A DNA stretch of 64,000 nt. Source: Exiguobacterium artemiae 255-15. GTDB lineage: Bacteria > Bacillota > Bacilli > Exiguobacteriales > Exiguobacteriaceae. The translations under genes were made by a program, and so were the position numbers. Under the pieces are notes generated by a model, which was not told the DNA's origin, did not search any database, and saw only the letters and a list, made by a program, of their open reading frames with translations. Location: the NCBI RefSeq assembly GCF_000019905.1, contig NC_010556.1, positions 708,001 through 772,000 of the forward strand, given 5' to 3'. How positions within the stretch are numbered: position 1 is the first letter of the stretch; the number at the start of each line of letters is the position of its first letter. Shown here in pieces: positions 45,544 through 56,759 of the stretch.

Positions 45544-46264
45544 ATGGATGAAATGGTGGACGATGAAAAAATCAAAAATCGTCCTGGCGCTATACGTTCT
45601 GATCGCCGTCGGACTTGTTATTATCACAAAAATGAATGATTTTGACATGACGCGCAGTGAATATTATACGTTGGTTTCGACGATTTTATTCGGCTTGCTT
45701 GGCATCATTACGATTGTTTTCACGGCGGAGACCGTTGGGAACGAAGTCCGCTACGATACGATGAAGCATCTCTTGATGAGTCCGTATTCGCGGATGATGA
45801 TTTATTTCTCGAAACTGTTGTTCTCGATTTTAGTCATGCTTGGACAATTCATCTTTATTGCGATCATTACGTACGCTGCTTCGTTTGCATTTTCTGAAGC
45901 CGGTGACAGCATCCAGTGGCGTGATACAGTGTTTTCGCTCGTTAGTCCGGTTTTCACAATTTTCATGACGTTATTCTTCTCACTTATCTTCCGATCTGTC
46001 GGAATGATTATCGGGTTTACCGTACTCGCTCAGTTCTTTACGTCGATTGCCGGGAATGTGTTACTCGCCTTCAAACCGGAAATCGCGAAGTGGATTGTTT
46101 TAATGCATTTGGACTGGTCGATGTACTTCAAAGGTGCGTTGACATACGGAACGGCAGAACCGATGGGAACGACGTTGACGTTTTCTGTCATCTTCGTTTT
46201 GGCGCACATCTTGGTTTTATTCGGTGGATCAATCTTGATTTTCCAAAAAAAATCATATCTTTAA
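45521..46264 (+). CDS. ABC transporter permease (BcrB/ABC-2 type)
   Basis: 247 residues with six membrane segments and the ABC-2 topology; the N-terminus LIQNEWMKWWTMKKSK is typical of BcrB-like permeases. The ATG has GAGGGGG upstream and overlaps the ATPase gene, so translation is probably coupled. Export of a peptide, antibiotic or lipid is likely; the substrate is unknown. Confidence 0.86.
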   Translation: MLSLIQNEWMKWWTMKKSKIVLALYVLIAVGLVIITKMNDFDMTRSEYYTLVSTILFGLLGIITIVFTAETVGNEVRYDTMKHLLMSPYSRMMIYFSKLLFSILVMLGQFIFIAIITYAASFAFSEAGDSIQWRDTVFSLVSPVFTIFMTLFFSLIFRSVGMIIGFTVLAQFFTSIAGNVLLAFKPEIAKWIVLMHLDWSMYFKGALTYGTAEPMGTTLTFSVIFVLAHILVLFGGSILIFQKKSYL

Positions 46265-46272
46265 ATTTTAAA

Positions 46273-46324
46273 AAAATCCTGTCTCCACTGTGATGTGACA
46301 TTCACAGTGGAGACAGGATTTTCT
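46273..46324. terminator. Bidirectional terminator after the ABC exporter
   Basis: Perfect 19-base stem from AATCCTGTCTCCACTGTGA and its complement around an eight-base loop, with A and T runs at the ends. Confidence 0.93.
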
Positions 46325-46327
46325 TTG

Positions 46328-46963
46328 TCAGGTAACACGACGGGTGATGGGGAATGTTTTTTGGAAAAATTCAATCAGTGGACCGTTTAACAACAGAAAG
46401 ACGAACGTTCCGACACCAATCCCGATCAGTTCGTGTTCAACGAGCGACAAAATACTCGCAATCAGGAATGGAATCGCCAGGCTGACCGTTGCACCGATCG
46501 AAGTACTTTTGAATCGGCTGATCAATGATTTCATCAAGTAATCGGGCGGCATCAGGACAAAGCCGATCTGCAGATACAGGGCCAGTCCAAGCGAAATCAA
46601 CGGCATCCCGATGACCATATACAAAATACGTGCCCACAGGGCGATCGGTGTATAGAGGAGCTGGTGAATCGATAAGAAGAAATCAATCGCTGTCCCGAAC
46701 AGGACGACAAGGGAAAAGCTAAGTAAAATCGTCCACCAACTGAAGCGGCTGCCAAGAAGCAAAGCACTGATGAGTGCAAAAACATGCAGAACGACAATAG
46801 CGAGTCCGACGGTCAACGGCGAAATACGAGCTAACGCTTCACTGGCAGATGTCCACGGGGCACTCCCGATGGCGGCCGTGACCATGAAGCTGTTGCCGAG
46901 GGCATTGATGAGGATGGAAAATAAATAAATGATGATTCTTTTTTGTTGACTCATGCGAGGCAC
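46328..46963 (-). CDS. YczE/YitT-type membrane protein
   Basis: About 210 residues with five membrane helices and the early ALGNSFMVTAAIGSAPWTS stretch typical of YczE-like proteins (YczE is needed for lipopeptide synthesis in some Bacillus strains; mechanism unknown). The start is uncertain. A strong GGAGGTGAG at about 46986-46994 is followed by no ATG, GTG or TTG at normal spacing, only an in-frame ATA at 46981. AAAAGG six bases before a GTG at 46963 is the next choice, and an ATG at 46954 the third. Confidence 0.8.
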   Translation of the reverse strand: MPRMSQQKRIIIYLFSILINALGNSFMVTAAIGSAPWTSASEALARISPLTVGLAIVVLHVFALISALLLGSRFSWWTILLSFSLVVLFGTAIDFFLSIHQLLYTPIALWARILYMVIGMPLISLGLALYLQIGFVLMPPDYLMKSLISRFKSTSIGATVSLAIPFLIASILSLVEHELIGIGVGTFVFLLLNGPLIEFFQKTFPITRRVT

Positions 46964-47125
46964 AGGGAACCTTTTCCCTATGCTTCTCACCTCCATTTCA
47001 AATCAGTATCGTTAAGCTATACCCTAATTTAATCGTTCTTTTCATTTGTTTTCATAAAAAGAGGATTGCGAAAAACATTGCGGAGGCGACATACTAAGAA
47101 CAAATCAAAGAAATGAGGACGCTAT

Positions 47126-47689
47126 ATGACGTACTTTGGTCAAAAGATTCTGCCGTCTGTCAGAAAGTTAGAAGACTTTGAAAAAATGTTGAAAAGTCCT
47201 TATGAGTACGGAGTACTACTCGAGATGCACGTCTCGCGCTTAAAGGCCGTCTATGAATTGGCACATCGGTATGATAAAAAAATGTTTTTGCATATGGATT
47301 TAGTTCAAGGGTTAAAAAACGATGAATTTGCGACCGAATATGTCTGCCAGGAATTAAAGCCCTATGGTGTCATCTCGACGAAGGCAAGTGTCATCGTAAA
47401 AGCCCGCCAAAAAAAGGTCAAGACGATGCAACGGATGTTTTTACTTGATTCGAGTTCACTTGAAAAAAGTTATCATCTGATGGAGCGGACGCAACCTGAT
47501 TATATCGAAGTATTACCGGGATTGATGCCGAAGTATATTGAAGAGGTGAAACGGAAAACCGGCAAACTCGTATTCGCCGGTGGACTGATTGATACCGTTG
47601 AGGAAGTGGAGCAAGCAATCGCAGCTGGAGCATCGAGTATTACGACATCCAATAAAGAGTTGTGGAAATACTTTGAATCAAACAAATGA
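47126..47689 (+). CDS. glpP: Glycerol uptake operon antiterminator
   Basis: RNA-binding antiterminator which, with glycerol-3-phosphate, lets transcription pass the glpF and glpD leader terminators in B. subtilis. 187 residues with a TIM-barrel-like repeat pattern. Landmarks are FLHMDLVQGLKNDEFATEYV and PDYIEVLPGLMPKYIEEV, with a phosphate-binding FAGGLI near residue 150. GAGGACG precedes the ATG. The two leaders it should act on lie downstream in this window and carry a shared sequence word. Confidence 0.94.
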   Translation: MTYFGQKILPSVRKLEDFEKMLKSPYEYGVLLEMHVSRLKAVYELAHRYDKKMFLHMDLVQGLKNDEFATEYVCQELKPYGVISTKASVIVKARQKKVKTMQRMFLLDSSSLEKSYHLMERTQPDYIEVLPGLMPKYIEEVKRKTGKLVFAGGLIDTVEEVEQAIAAGASSITTSNKELWKYFESNK

Positions 47690-47700
47690 AAACGCTATGA
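47687..47700 (+). promoter_or_regulatory. Candidate cre site overlapping the glpP stop
   Basis: TGAAAACGCTATGA matches TGWAANCGNTNWCA at all but one position. It overlaps the glpP stop codon and lies upstream of the glpF promoter. Confidence 0.4.
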
Positions 47701-47719
47701 TAAATATCACGTAAATCAT

Positions 47720-47748
47720 TTGACAGCGTTTTCATCGATTGCTATAGT
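47720..47748 (+). promoter_or_regulatory. SigA promoter of glpFK with overlapping cre site
   Basis: TTGACA, 17 bases, TATAGT: one base from consensus. TGACAGCGTTTTCA at 47721-47734 matches the cre consensus with one mismatch and overlaps the -35, close to the arrangement known for B. subtilis glpFK. Confidence 0.8.
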
Positions 47749-47771
47749 GAAAACAAGTTGATACGAAGTGA

Positions 47772-47846
47772 CGGAGAAATCGGAGATTCACGCTTTCATG
47801 CTTTTTGAGAACATTCAAAAAGCCGAGGCGCGAATCTCTTTTTTTG
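47772..47846 (+). promoter_or_regulatory. GlpP-controlled leader terminator of glpFK
   Basis: The word CGGAGAAATCGGAGA (47772-47786) runs into the 5' arm of a terminator. The outer stem pairs GAGATTC (47783-47789) with GAATCTC (47832-47838), extended inward by CGC/GCG and capped by CTTTTTGA / TCAAAAAG, with a run of seven to eight T after it. GlpP binding to the word would mask the stem base and allow read-through. Confidence 0.8.
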
Positions 47847-47878
47847 TTGCTTTTTTCACATACAAAGGGGGAAATTAT

Positions 47879-50246
<2,368 letters not shown>

Positions 50247-50268
50247 AGGTACAAGTTAATAAACCGGT

Positions 50269-50336
50269 CGGAGAATATGGAGAGACCACAGCAACAGTTG
50301 ACACCGTCAGTCTGTTTGTTGTGGTCTCTTTTTTTT
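50269..50336 (+). promoter_or_regulatory. GlpP-controlled leader terminator of glpD
   Basis: CGGAGAATATGGAGA (50269-50283) is 12 of 15 identical to the word in the glpF leader. It overlaps the 5' arm AGAGACCACA of a terminator whose 3' arm TGTGGTCTCT is followed by eight or nine T. The layout is the same as upstream of glpF. Confidence 0.8.
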
Positions 50337-50361
50337 CGAACCCATACAGGAGGAACTATTC

Positions 50362-52017
50362 ATGGCAAACCAACAATTTTCAAGCAAAAACCGTGCAGAG
50401 GTCTACAATCGATTAACGCGTGAAGAACTTGATCTACTTGTCGTAGGTGGAGGAATCACGGGAGCTGGGATCGCACTTGATGCCGCGTCACGTGGCATGA
50501 AGATTGGACTCGTTGAGATGCAAGACTTTGCAGCGGGAACGTCAAGCCGTTCAACGAAATTGGTTCATGGTGGTTTACGTTATTTGAAACAATTCGAAAT
50601 CCAAATGGTTGCCGAAGTCGGGAAAGAACGGGCCATCGTTTATGAAAACGGACCACACGTTACGACACCGGAATGGATGTTGTTACCGATGCATAAGGGC
50701 GGTACGTTCGGACCGTTCAGTACGTCAATCGGGTTACGTGTTTATGATTTCTTGGCAGGCGTTAAGCGTTCAGAGTGGCGTTCAATGTTGTCGGCAAAAG
50801 AAACATTGGCAAAAGAGCCGCTTGTGAAACAAGACGGTCTAAAAGGCGGCGGCTACTACGTTGAGTATCGGACAGATGACGCCCGTTTAACGATCGAAGT
50901 CATGAAAGAAGCGGTTGCTCACGGAGCACGTGTCGTCAACTACACGAAAGCGGAAGAAATTCTGTATGAAAACGGAAAAGTCGTCGGGATGCGCGTGACG
51001 GATCTCGCGACAGGGGACGTTCATGAAATTCGTGCGAAAAAAGTCGTCAACGCAACCGGCCCTTGGGTCGATGAATTGCGTGAAAAAGACGGTTCGAAAG
51101 TCGGCAAACAACTCCGTTTGACAAAAGGGGTTCACGTCGTCATCGACCAGTCAAAATTCCCGCTGAAACAAGCCGTCTATTTCGATACACCGGATGGCCG
51201 GATGATTTTTGCCATTCCACGTGACGGAAAAGCGTATGTCGGAACAACGGATACGTTCTTTGACAAAGACACATCACATCCGAAATTTACAGTCGAAGAC
51301 CAGGAATATGTTCTCGATGCAATTCATTACATGTTCCCTGAAGTGAAAGTGACAGCCGAAGATGTGGAATCAAGCTGGGCTGGTGTTCGTCCATTGATTT
51401 ATGAACAAGGAAAAGACCCGTCTGAAATTTCGCGGAAAGACGAAGTATGGCAGTCTGAATCCGGTTTGATTACGATTGCCGGCGGAAAACTGACAGGCTA
51501 CCGTAAAATGGGCGAGCATGTCGTCGATCTCGTCGCAAAACTTCTCAAAAAAGAAGAAAATGTCGCGTATGCCCGTTGTGCAACAAAAAACATGCCGATT
51601 TCAGGCGGTCATGTCGGAGGAGCAGCCGGATACGCGAAGTTCTTGAAATCACAAGCACCGGCAAACGGATTAACGTCGGAAGAAGTCTTGTTCCTTGCGA
51701 AACGCTATGGTTCAAACGTACCGGTTGTTTTGGAATATGCGGCAGAGTATGATGCGGCGGAAACAGAATTACCGCGTGATGTTTACGCACAACTCCATTA
51801 CGGTATCAATCATGAGATGGTAGCCCGTCCAATCGACTTCTTCATCCGTCGGACCGGCGCAGTCTTCTTTGATATTGCATGGGCACGTCAGCACAAAGAA
51901 GCCGTCATCAAAGAGATGGCTCGTCACTTGAACTGGACAGCTGCACAAACAGCAGAGTATACAAAAGAACTCGAGATTGAAATCGAAGATGCGGCGCACG
52001 CACTCGTCACAGAATAA
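50362..52017 (+). CDS. glpD: Aerobic glycerol-3-phosphate dehydrogenase
   Basis: Membrane-associated FAD enzyme oxidising glycerol-3-phosphate to dihydroxyacetone phosphate and feeding electrons to menaquinone. FAD-binding [19 protein letters not shown] is near residue 28, and the second signature [16 protein letters not shown] follows. 551 residues, normal. AGGAGG precedes the ATG. It is separated from glpK by its own antiterminated leader, as in B. subtilis. Confidence 0.96.
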   Translation: MANQQFSSKNRAEVYNRLTREELDLLVVGGGITGAGIALDAASRGMKIGLVEMQDFAAGTSSRSTKLVHGGLRYLKQFEIQMVAEVGKERAIVYENGPHVTTPEWMLLPMHKGGTFGPFSTSIGLRVYDFLAGVKRSEWRSMLSAKETLAKEPLVKQDGLKGGGYYVEYRTDDARLTIEVMKEAVAHGARVVNYTKAEEILYENGKVVGMRVTDLATGDVHEIRAKKVVNATGPWVDELREKDGSKVGKQLRLTKGVHVVIDQSKFPLKQAVYFDTPDGRMIFAIPRDGKAYVGTTDTFFDKDTSHPKFTVEDQEYVLDAIHYMFPEVKVTAEDVESSWAGVRPLIYEQGKDPSEISRKDEVWQSESGLITIAGGKLTGYRKMGEHVVDLVAKLLKKEENVAYARCATKNMPISGGHVGGAAGYAKFLKSQAPANGLTSEEVLFLAKRYGSNVPVVLEYAAEYDAAETELPRDVYAQLHYGINHEMVARPIDFFIRRTGAVFFDIAWARQHKEAVIKEMARHLNWTAAQTAEYTKELEIEIEDAAHALVTE

Positions 52018-52030
52018 ATCTTAGTTCGAC

Positions 52031-52279
52031 AAAAGGGGCTGACTCAAAAGTCAGATTCTACAAAGAAAAGGGTGGCAGAATTGGAATCTGCCACCCTTTT
52101 TGTGTTAAAAAAGAAACACTCTTTTCACGCCACTCCTACAGGGAAAAGCGCAATTTTGCGCTGTCAGAGACAAACAAGACCCGGGTTTTTGCCTGAACGA
52201 GGCAGAAATACTGGCTTGTGTCTCGCCTGAGGAAAGGGCGCAAAAGAATGAGTGTTTCTTTTTTGAGTCAGCCCCTTTT
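52031..52279. repeat. 249-base element of nested inverted repeats
   Basis: The outer arms AAAAGGGGCTGACTCAAAA (52031-52049) and TTTTGAGTCAGCCCCTTTT (52261-52279) are perfect 19-base complements. Inside lie a 14-base hairpin (52066-52100) and a second long inverted repeat, AAAAAAGAAACACTC (52107-52121) with its exact complement at 52250-52264. Pairing continues inward through CGCC..CCTACAGG / CCTGAGG..GGCG and GAGACAAACAAG / CTTGTGTCTC, and a separate AGCGCAA / TTGCGCT palindrome is present. No open frame of note and no transposase. It looks like a mobile or structured-RNA repeat. Confidence 0.7.
52066..52101. terminator. Terminator-like hairpin after glpD
   Basis: Perfect 14-base stem AAAAGGGTGGCAGA / TCTGCCACCCTTTT with a seven-base loop, inside the nested repeat element; it probably ends the glpD transcript. 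Confidence 0.75.
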
Positions 52280-52303
52280 TGCTGGCGTCTGGAATCAGAT
52301 TCA

Positions 52304-52332
52304 TTGCAAGCAACTGTCCGGACGATTATGCT
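52304..52332 (+). promoter_or_regulatory. SigA promoter of the DsbA-like gene
   Basis: TTGCAA, 17 bases, TATGCT, 40 bases before the start and just beyond the repeat element. Confidence 0.6.
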
Positions 52333-52371
52333 AAATGTACATGATAACTAGTATGAAGGAGATGGAACGAA

Positions 52372-53055
52372 ATGAAAGTTGAAGTCTGGTCAGATTATGC
52401 CTGCCCGTTTTGTTATATCGGTAAAAAACGTTTGGAAAAAGCCATTCAGGAGAATGGAGCGACAAATGTCGAGGTGGAATTTAAAAGTTTTGAACTCGAT
52501 CCGTCATCACCGGAAACACCGACAATGGGATTGTACGACATCCTGGCATCCAAGTACGGGACATCCGTCGATCAAGCCCGATCAATGTCGCAAGGCGTCG
52601 TGGATGCCGCGAAAACGGATGGTCTGTTTTATGAGATGGACCGTGTTGTTCCTGCCAACACATTTAAAGCTCACCGCCTGACCCAACTTGCGAAAAAGCA
52701 TGATAAAATGGACGAGGTATCAGAAGAATTATTCCAAGCCTATTTCATGAACGGTGAGAACTTAAATGATGACTCGATTTTGACAAGAATCGCGACTGCT
52801 GTCGGACTGGATCCTGCAACTGTGGAAGCTTTTCTCGCATCAGAGGAGTCTTCCGATGAAGTACGTCAAGAAGAAGAAATGGCCCGTGAACTTGGTGTGA
52901 CGGGTGTGCCATTTTTCGTATTTGACCGGAAGTATGCCATTTCAGGCGCACAACCTGTTGAAGCATTCAGTCAAGTGCTGGAACGGATCCAGCAAGAACA
53001 AAAAGTGGAAATCGTAGCTGAAGGTGACGCGTGTGGAGTCGACGGCTGTAACTAA
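52372..53055 (+). CDS. DsbA-family thiol oxidoreductase (FrnE-like)
   Basis: Thioredoxin-fold protein with the redox motif CPFC at residues 11-14 (DYACPFCYIGKKRLE) and the cis-proline loop TGVPFFVFD. 227 residues with no signal peptide, so cytoplasmic. A C-terminal GDACGVDGCN adds two more cysteines, as in the FrnE subgroup. AAGGAGATGG precedes the ATG. A role in thiol or disulfide stress is likely by family. Confidence 0.9.
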   Translation: MKVEVWSDYACPFCYIGKKRLEKAIQENGATNVEVEFKSFELDPSSPETPTMGLYDILASKYGTSVDQARSMSQGVVDAAKTDGLFYEMDRVVPANTFKAHRLTQLAKKHDKMDEVSEELFQAYFMNGENLNDDSILTRIATAVGLDPATVEAFLASEESSDEVRQEEEMARELGVTGVPFFVFDRKYAISGAQPVEAFSQVLERIQQEQKVEIVAEGDACGVDGCN

Positions 53056-53085
53056 ATTTGATTGCTAAAGGAGTACAAGAAACTT

Positions 53086-54075
53086 ATGAAATTCATTTTC
53101 CATCCCGATATTCACGATGCACGGATCAATCTTGCTGTCGAGGACTTCATCCTAAATAATCTGAACGTCAACGAAGAAGATTATTTCCTGTTTTATATTA
53201 ACGGTCCATCGATCATCGTCGGTAAAAATCAAAACACGAGTGAAGAAGTCAACTTGAAATACATTGAGGAAAACGGAATTCATGTCGTTCGTCGTTTGTC
53301 CGGTGGCGGTGCCGTTTATCATGATCACGGGAACTTAAACTTCAGCTTCCTGACGAAAGATGACGGTGATTCATTTAACAACTACAAAAAGTTCACGGAA
53401 CCGGTTGTGCAAGCCTTACACAAACTCGGAGTCGAAGCAGAGTTGTCAGGTCGCAATGATATCCATGTCGGAACCCGGAAAATCAGCGGGAACGCCCAAT
53501 TTACGACTAAAGGCCGGATGTTCAGCCACGGAACACTGATGCTTGATTCCAACATCGAGGAAGTCGTCAATGCCTTGGTCGTCAGTGAAGAAAAAATGCG
53601 TTCCAAAGGGATTAAATCGGTCCGGAGCCGGGTCGCGAATATCTCTGAATTTTTGACGGAACCGTTGACGATGGATCAATTCGTCGAGCATCTCCTGGAA
53701 TCGATTTATGAAGGAAAAGAGATGGAGCGGTACGTCTTAACCGATGAAGACTGGGCAAAAGTCCATGCGATTTCCGCTGAACGGTACGGAAACTGGGATT
53801 GGAATTTCGGTAAATCACCGAAGTTTGATGTGATTCATAAAAAACGTTTCCCGATCGGAACGATTGATTTCCGCCTGAATGTGAAAAAGGGAATCATCGA
53901 AGAAGCGAAAATTTACGGCGACTTCTTCGGAGTCGAGGATGCTTCGGAAATTGCTCGGGCGTTGGAAGGAAAACGGTATGACCGCTCTTCATTACGTGAA
54001 GTCCTGAGTCAGTACGAATTGAAGAAATATTTCGGAGCTGTTGAGCTGGACGAAGTGCTTGACGTTTTAGCATAA
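53086..54075 (+). CDS. lplJ: Lipoate-protein ligase (LplJ type)
   Basis: Activates free lipoate with ATP and attaches it to E2 and GcvH proteins. The conserved stretches VVRRLSGGGAVYHDHGNLNFSF and RKISGNAQ with KSVRSRVANISEFL match LplJ of B. subtilis over most of the length. 329 residues including the C-terminal accessory domain. AAAGGAG is 12 bases before the ATG at 53086; a TTG upstream is less likely. lplJ is also near an SDR gene and an acyl-CoA ligase gene in Bacillus. Confidence 0.94.
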   Translation: MKFIFHPDIHDARINLAVEDFILNNLNVNEEDYFLFYINGPSIIVGKNQNTSEEVNLKYIEENGIHVVRRLSGGGAVYHDHGNLNFSFLTKDDGDSFNNYKKFTEPVVQALHKLGVEAELSGRNDIHVGTRKISGNAQFTTKGRMFSHGTLMLDSNIEEVVNALVVSEEKMRSKGIKSVRSRVANISEFLTEPLTMDQFVEHLLESIYEGKEMERYVLTDEDWAKVHAISAERYGNWDWNFGKSPKFDVIHKKRFPIGTIDFRLNVKKGIIEEAKIYGDFFGVEDASEIARALEGKRYDRSSLREVLSQYELKKYFGAVELDEVLDVLA

Positions 54076-54126
54076 GCTTTTTTGGGAAAACTCTCTCTAT
54101 CAACTTGCATAGGGGGAGCTTTTTTC

Positions 54127-55014
54127 ATGGGCTACAACAAAGATAACTTTTTAGAGGGTACATTAAACGACTTCATCAACTTTGAAAAAGTTTCGGAAGG
54201 TCTGCCAAAAACGGAAGATCAACAGCCGTTGCCGTATTATGAACGGGATGATTACCGCGCTGCCGGGAAATTGAAAGGAAAAGTCGCGATCGTAACGGGT
54301 GGTAATTCAGGAATCGGACGTGCGATCTCAATCGCCTATACATTGGAAGGCGCCAAAATCGTCATTGCGTTTTACGGCGATCAGGAGGGCGCGGAAGAAA
54401 CAAAAGCTCGTCTTGAAGAGCTCGGCGGCGAAGTGTTGCTGTCTCAAGGAGACATCGGAGACGGTGCCTATTGTGAAGAACTCGTCAAAAAAACGATCGA
54501 CCGTTTTGGTCGTCTTGATATTGTCGTCAACAATGCGAGTATGCAAAAACCGGAAGATTCGTTGCTCGACATCACAGATGAATCGATGGAAAAAACATTC
54601 AAAACAAATATTTTCGGAATGATGCGTCTAGCACGGGCAGCCTTGCCTCACCTGACGCTCGGCTCAGCTATCATCAATACGACGTCTTCGACAGCATATG
54701 AAGGAAACTCCCTCTTAATTGATTATTCGTCGACGAAAGGAGCCATCGTCAGCTTCACACGCAGTCTGTCGATGAACCTGGCGAAACAGGGGATCCGCGT
54801 CAATGCAGTGGCCCCAGGTCCAATCTGGACACCATTGATCACAGATACGTTCCCGGATGAATCGGTCAAAACGTTTGGTAAAAACACGCCGATGGATCGC
54901 CCCGGACAACCGGCAGAAATGGCTTCTGCTTACGTCTTCTTGGCTTGTAACGATTCGAGTTATATGACGGGTCAAGTCTTGCATCTAAACGGCGGCGTCA
55001 TCGTCAACGGTTAA
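54127..55014 (+). CDS. Short-chain dehydrogenase/reductase (general stress protein 39 type)
   Basis: Classical SDR with an N-terminal extension of about 45 residues. Cofactor loop TGGNSGIGRAIS, NNAS motif, catalytic Ser in NTTSST and YSSTKGA (YxxxK). 295 residues, like the YdaD/YhdF/GSP39 group that often answers to stress. The ATG at 54127 follows AGGGGGAG. Substrate unknown. Confidence 0.88.
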   Translation: MGYNKDNFLEGTLNDFINFEKVSEGLPKTEDQQPLPYYERDDYRAAGKLKGKVAIVTGGNSGIGRAISIAYTLEGAKIVIAFYGDQEGAEETKARLEELGGEVLLSQGDIGDGAYCEELVKKTIDRFGRLDIVVNNASMQKPEDSLLDITDESMEKTFKTNIFGMMRLARAALPHLTLGSAIINTTSSTAYEGNSLLIDYSSTKGAIVSFTRSLSMNLAKQGIRVNAVAPGPIWTPLITDTFPDESVKTFGKNTPMDRPGQPAEMASAYVFLACNDSSYMTGQVLHLNGGVIVNG

Positions 55015-55026
55015 AAAGAAAGAACG

Positions 55027-55040
55027 TGAAAACGTTCCCA
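55027..55040 (+). promoter_or_regulatory. Candidate cre site upstream of the acyl-CoA ligase gene
   Basis: TGAAAACGTTCCCA matches TGWAANCGNTNWCA at all but one position, about 100 bases before the start. The flanking GAACG/CGTTC palindrome could also be a small hairpin. Confidence 0.35.
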
Positions 55041-55136
55041 TAAAATGCTACACTATCCATACAGGCGGACACGTCATGTATGGATTTTTTTTACGCTAAA
55101 AATGAACGGTTATTCATTCGAAGGGGGAAGCTAGTT

Positions 55137-56684
55137 ATGATGGGATTGATTCATTCGGTGGAAGAAACGGCTCGGCAACGTCCGGACAGCATCGCCTACG
55201 TATTTGAAGATGTCGCAGTCAGTTATCGTGAATTTGTTGAGAAGTTTCACCGGGCAGCCGGAGCACTCGAATCACATGGAATTCGAAAAGGAGATCACGT
55301 TGCTCTAATCCTTGGAAACAGTCCGGCTTTTTTGATCGGATATTATGCCGTGATGAAGCAAGGGGCAATTGCGATACCGATCAATCCAACGTATACACCG
55401 GATGAGCTCGGTTATATTCTGATGAACGGGGATGTCAAAGGGATTCTCGGAATTGCACCGCTTGTCGAAGCGGCAAAAGAGCGATTGATTCATTTACCGC
55501 ATCTTGCCGTCGTCGTGTCCGTTCCGTTTAACGGTCAAGTCGGTCCGGAAGAACAGCTTGGAACTGTTCAATTCACGACGCTTGAACGTTGGTTGGAGAT
55601 TGAACATCCGATCGAGGAAGTAACGTATGAAATGGATGAGACAGCCGTCATTCTTTATACGAGCGGGACGACAGGGAAACCAAAAGGAGCGATGTTATCA
55701 CATCGGAACCTGACTTCGAATGCCCGTTCCATCGGCGAGTACTTAAATGTTTCGGAACAGGATCGGACACTCGCTGTATTACCGATGTTCCATGTTTTTT
55801 GTCTGACGGTCGTCGTCAATGCATCGCTTGCACACGGCGCAGCCATTATCATCGCTTCACGTTTTTCACCTCAGGAGACATTTGAACTGGCGAAAAAGGA
55901 ACAGGTGACGATTTTTGCCGGTGTACCGACCATGTATAATTTCCTGTTGCAGACGGTTAAGGCGCATCCGGAATATACGAGTGCATTTGAATCCATCCGC
56001 TTATTCGTATCGGGTGGAGCAAGTCTGCCGGTTCCGTTATTGCAAGCCTTTGACGAAACCTTTAACTGTCATATCCTTGAAGGATATGGTCTGTCAGAAG
56101 CTTCTCCCGTCACCTGTTTTAATCCGCTCGACGGCGTTCAAAAGCCGGGCTCGATCGGCCCTTCGATCGTGAATGTTGAAAATAAAGTTGTGGACGAACT
56201 CGGGCAGGAAGTTCCGGTCGGACAAGTCGGTGAACTGATTGTCCGTGGACCAAACATCATGACGGGTTATTACAAAATGCCGGAAGAAACACAAGCGACG
56301 TTAAAAGAAGGCTGGCTCTATACCGGTGACTTGGCGAGACAGGACGAGGATGGTTACTTCTATATCGTCGACCGGAAAAAAGATATGATCATCGTCGGCG
56401 GTTATAACGTCTATCCGCGTGAAGTCGAGGAAGTATTGTACCAGCATCCGAAAGTCGTCGAAGCAGCCGTCATCGGTGTACCGGACGAAGAAATGGGAGA
56501 AGCAGTCAAAGCGTTTGTTGTCGTTCGTGAACCATTGACCGAATCGGAAATCATGGACTTCTGTGCCATTTCACTTGCCAAGTATAAATGTCCAACGCGG
56601 ATTGAATTCATTGATCAACTGCCGCGAAATACGACCGGTAAGATTTTACGGACAGTTTTGAAAAAACAACCGACCAATTCGTAA
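55137..56684 (+). CDS. Long-chain fatty-acid-CoA ligase (YhfL-like)
   Basis: Adenylate-forming enzyme that activates fatty acids with ATP and CoA. Motifs: YTSGTTGKPKGAMLSHRN (P-loop), GYGLSEASP, YTGDLARQDEDGYFYIVDR and KDMIIVGGYNVYPREVEE, with the catalytic lysine in PRNTTGKILR. 515 residues, near the length of B. subtilis YhfL, which also lies near lplJ. AAGGGGGAAG precedes two adjacent ATGs. No beta-oxidation genes follow. Confidence 0.92.
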   Translation: MMGLIHSVEETARQRPDSIAYVFEDVAVSYREFVEKFHRAAGALESHGIRKGDHVALILGNSPAFLIGYYAVMKQGAIAIPINPTYTPDELGYILMNGDVKGILGIAPLVEAAKERLIHLPHLAVVVSVPFNGQVGPEEQLGTVQFTTLERWLEIEHPIEEVTYEMDETAVILYTSGTTGKPKGAMLSHRNLTSNARSIGEYLNVSEQDRTLAVLPMFHVFCLTVVVNASLAHGAAIIIASRFSPQETFELAKKEQVTIFAGVPTMYNFLLQTVKAHPEYTSAFESIRLFVSGGASLPVPLLQAFDETFNCHILEGYGLSEASPVTCFNPLDGVQKPGSIGPSIVNVENKVVDELGQEVPVGQVGELIVRGPNIMTGYYKMPEETQATLKEGWLYTGDLARQDEDGYFYIVDRKKDMIIVGGYNVYPREVEEVLYQHPKVVEAAVIGVPDEEMGEAVKAFVVVREPLTESEIMDFCAISLAKYKCPTRIEFIDQLPRNTTGKILRTVLKKQPTNS

Positions 56685-56694
56685 ATCTACTGTA

Positions 56695-56729
56695 GAAAAA
56701 AGAACTTCAGGTTTCTGAAGTTCTTTTTG
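56695..56729 (+). terminator. Rho-independent terminator after the acyl-CoA ligase gene
   Basis: AAAAAGAACTTCAG pairs with CTGAAGTTCTTTTT around GTTT, then G. Confidence 0.9.
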
Positions 56730-56759
56730 TGTGCATATAGGTAAAGAGGGGGAGAGCAA

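Noticed and set aside
44626..46264. Bacitracin-type resistance module
   Set aside because: The ATPase and permease are of the BcrAB type, but no sensor kinase, regulator or undecaprenyl phosphatase gene is adjacent, so a specific resistance role is not supported.
47768..47878. N-terminal extension of glpF of 37 codons
   Set aside because: It would translate the leader terminator and has no ribosome binding site; the ATG at 47879 has AAAGGGGGAAA.
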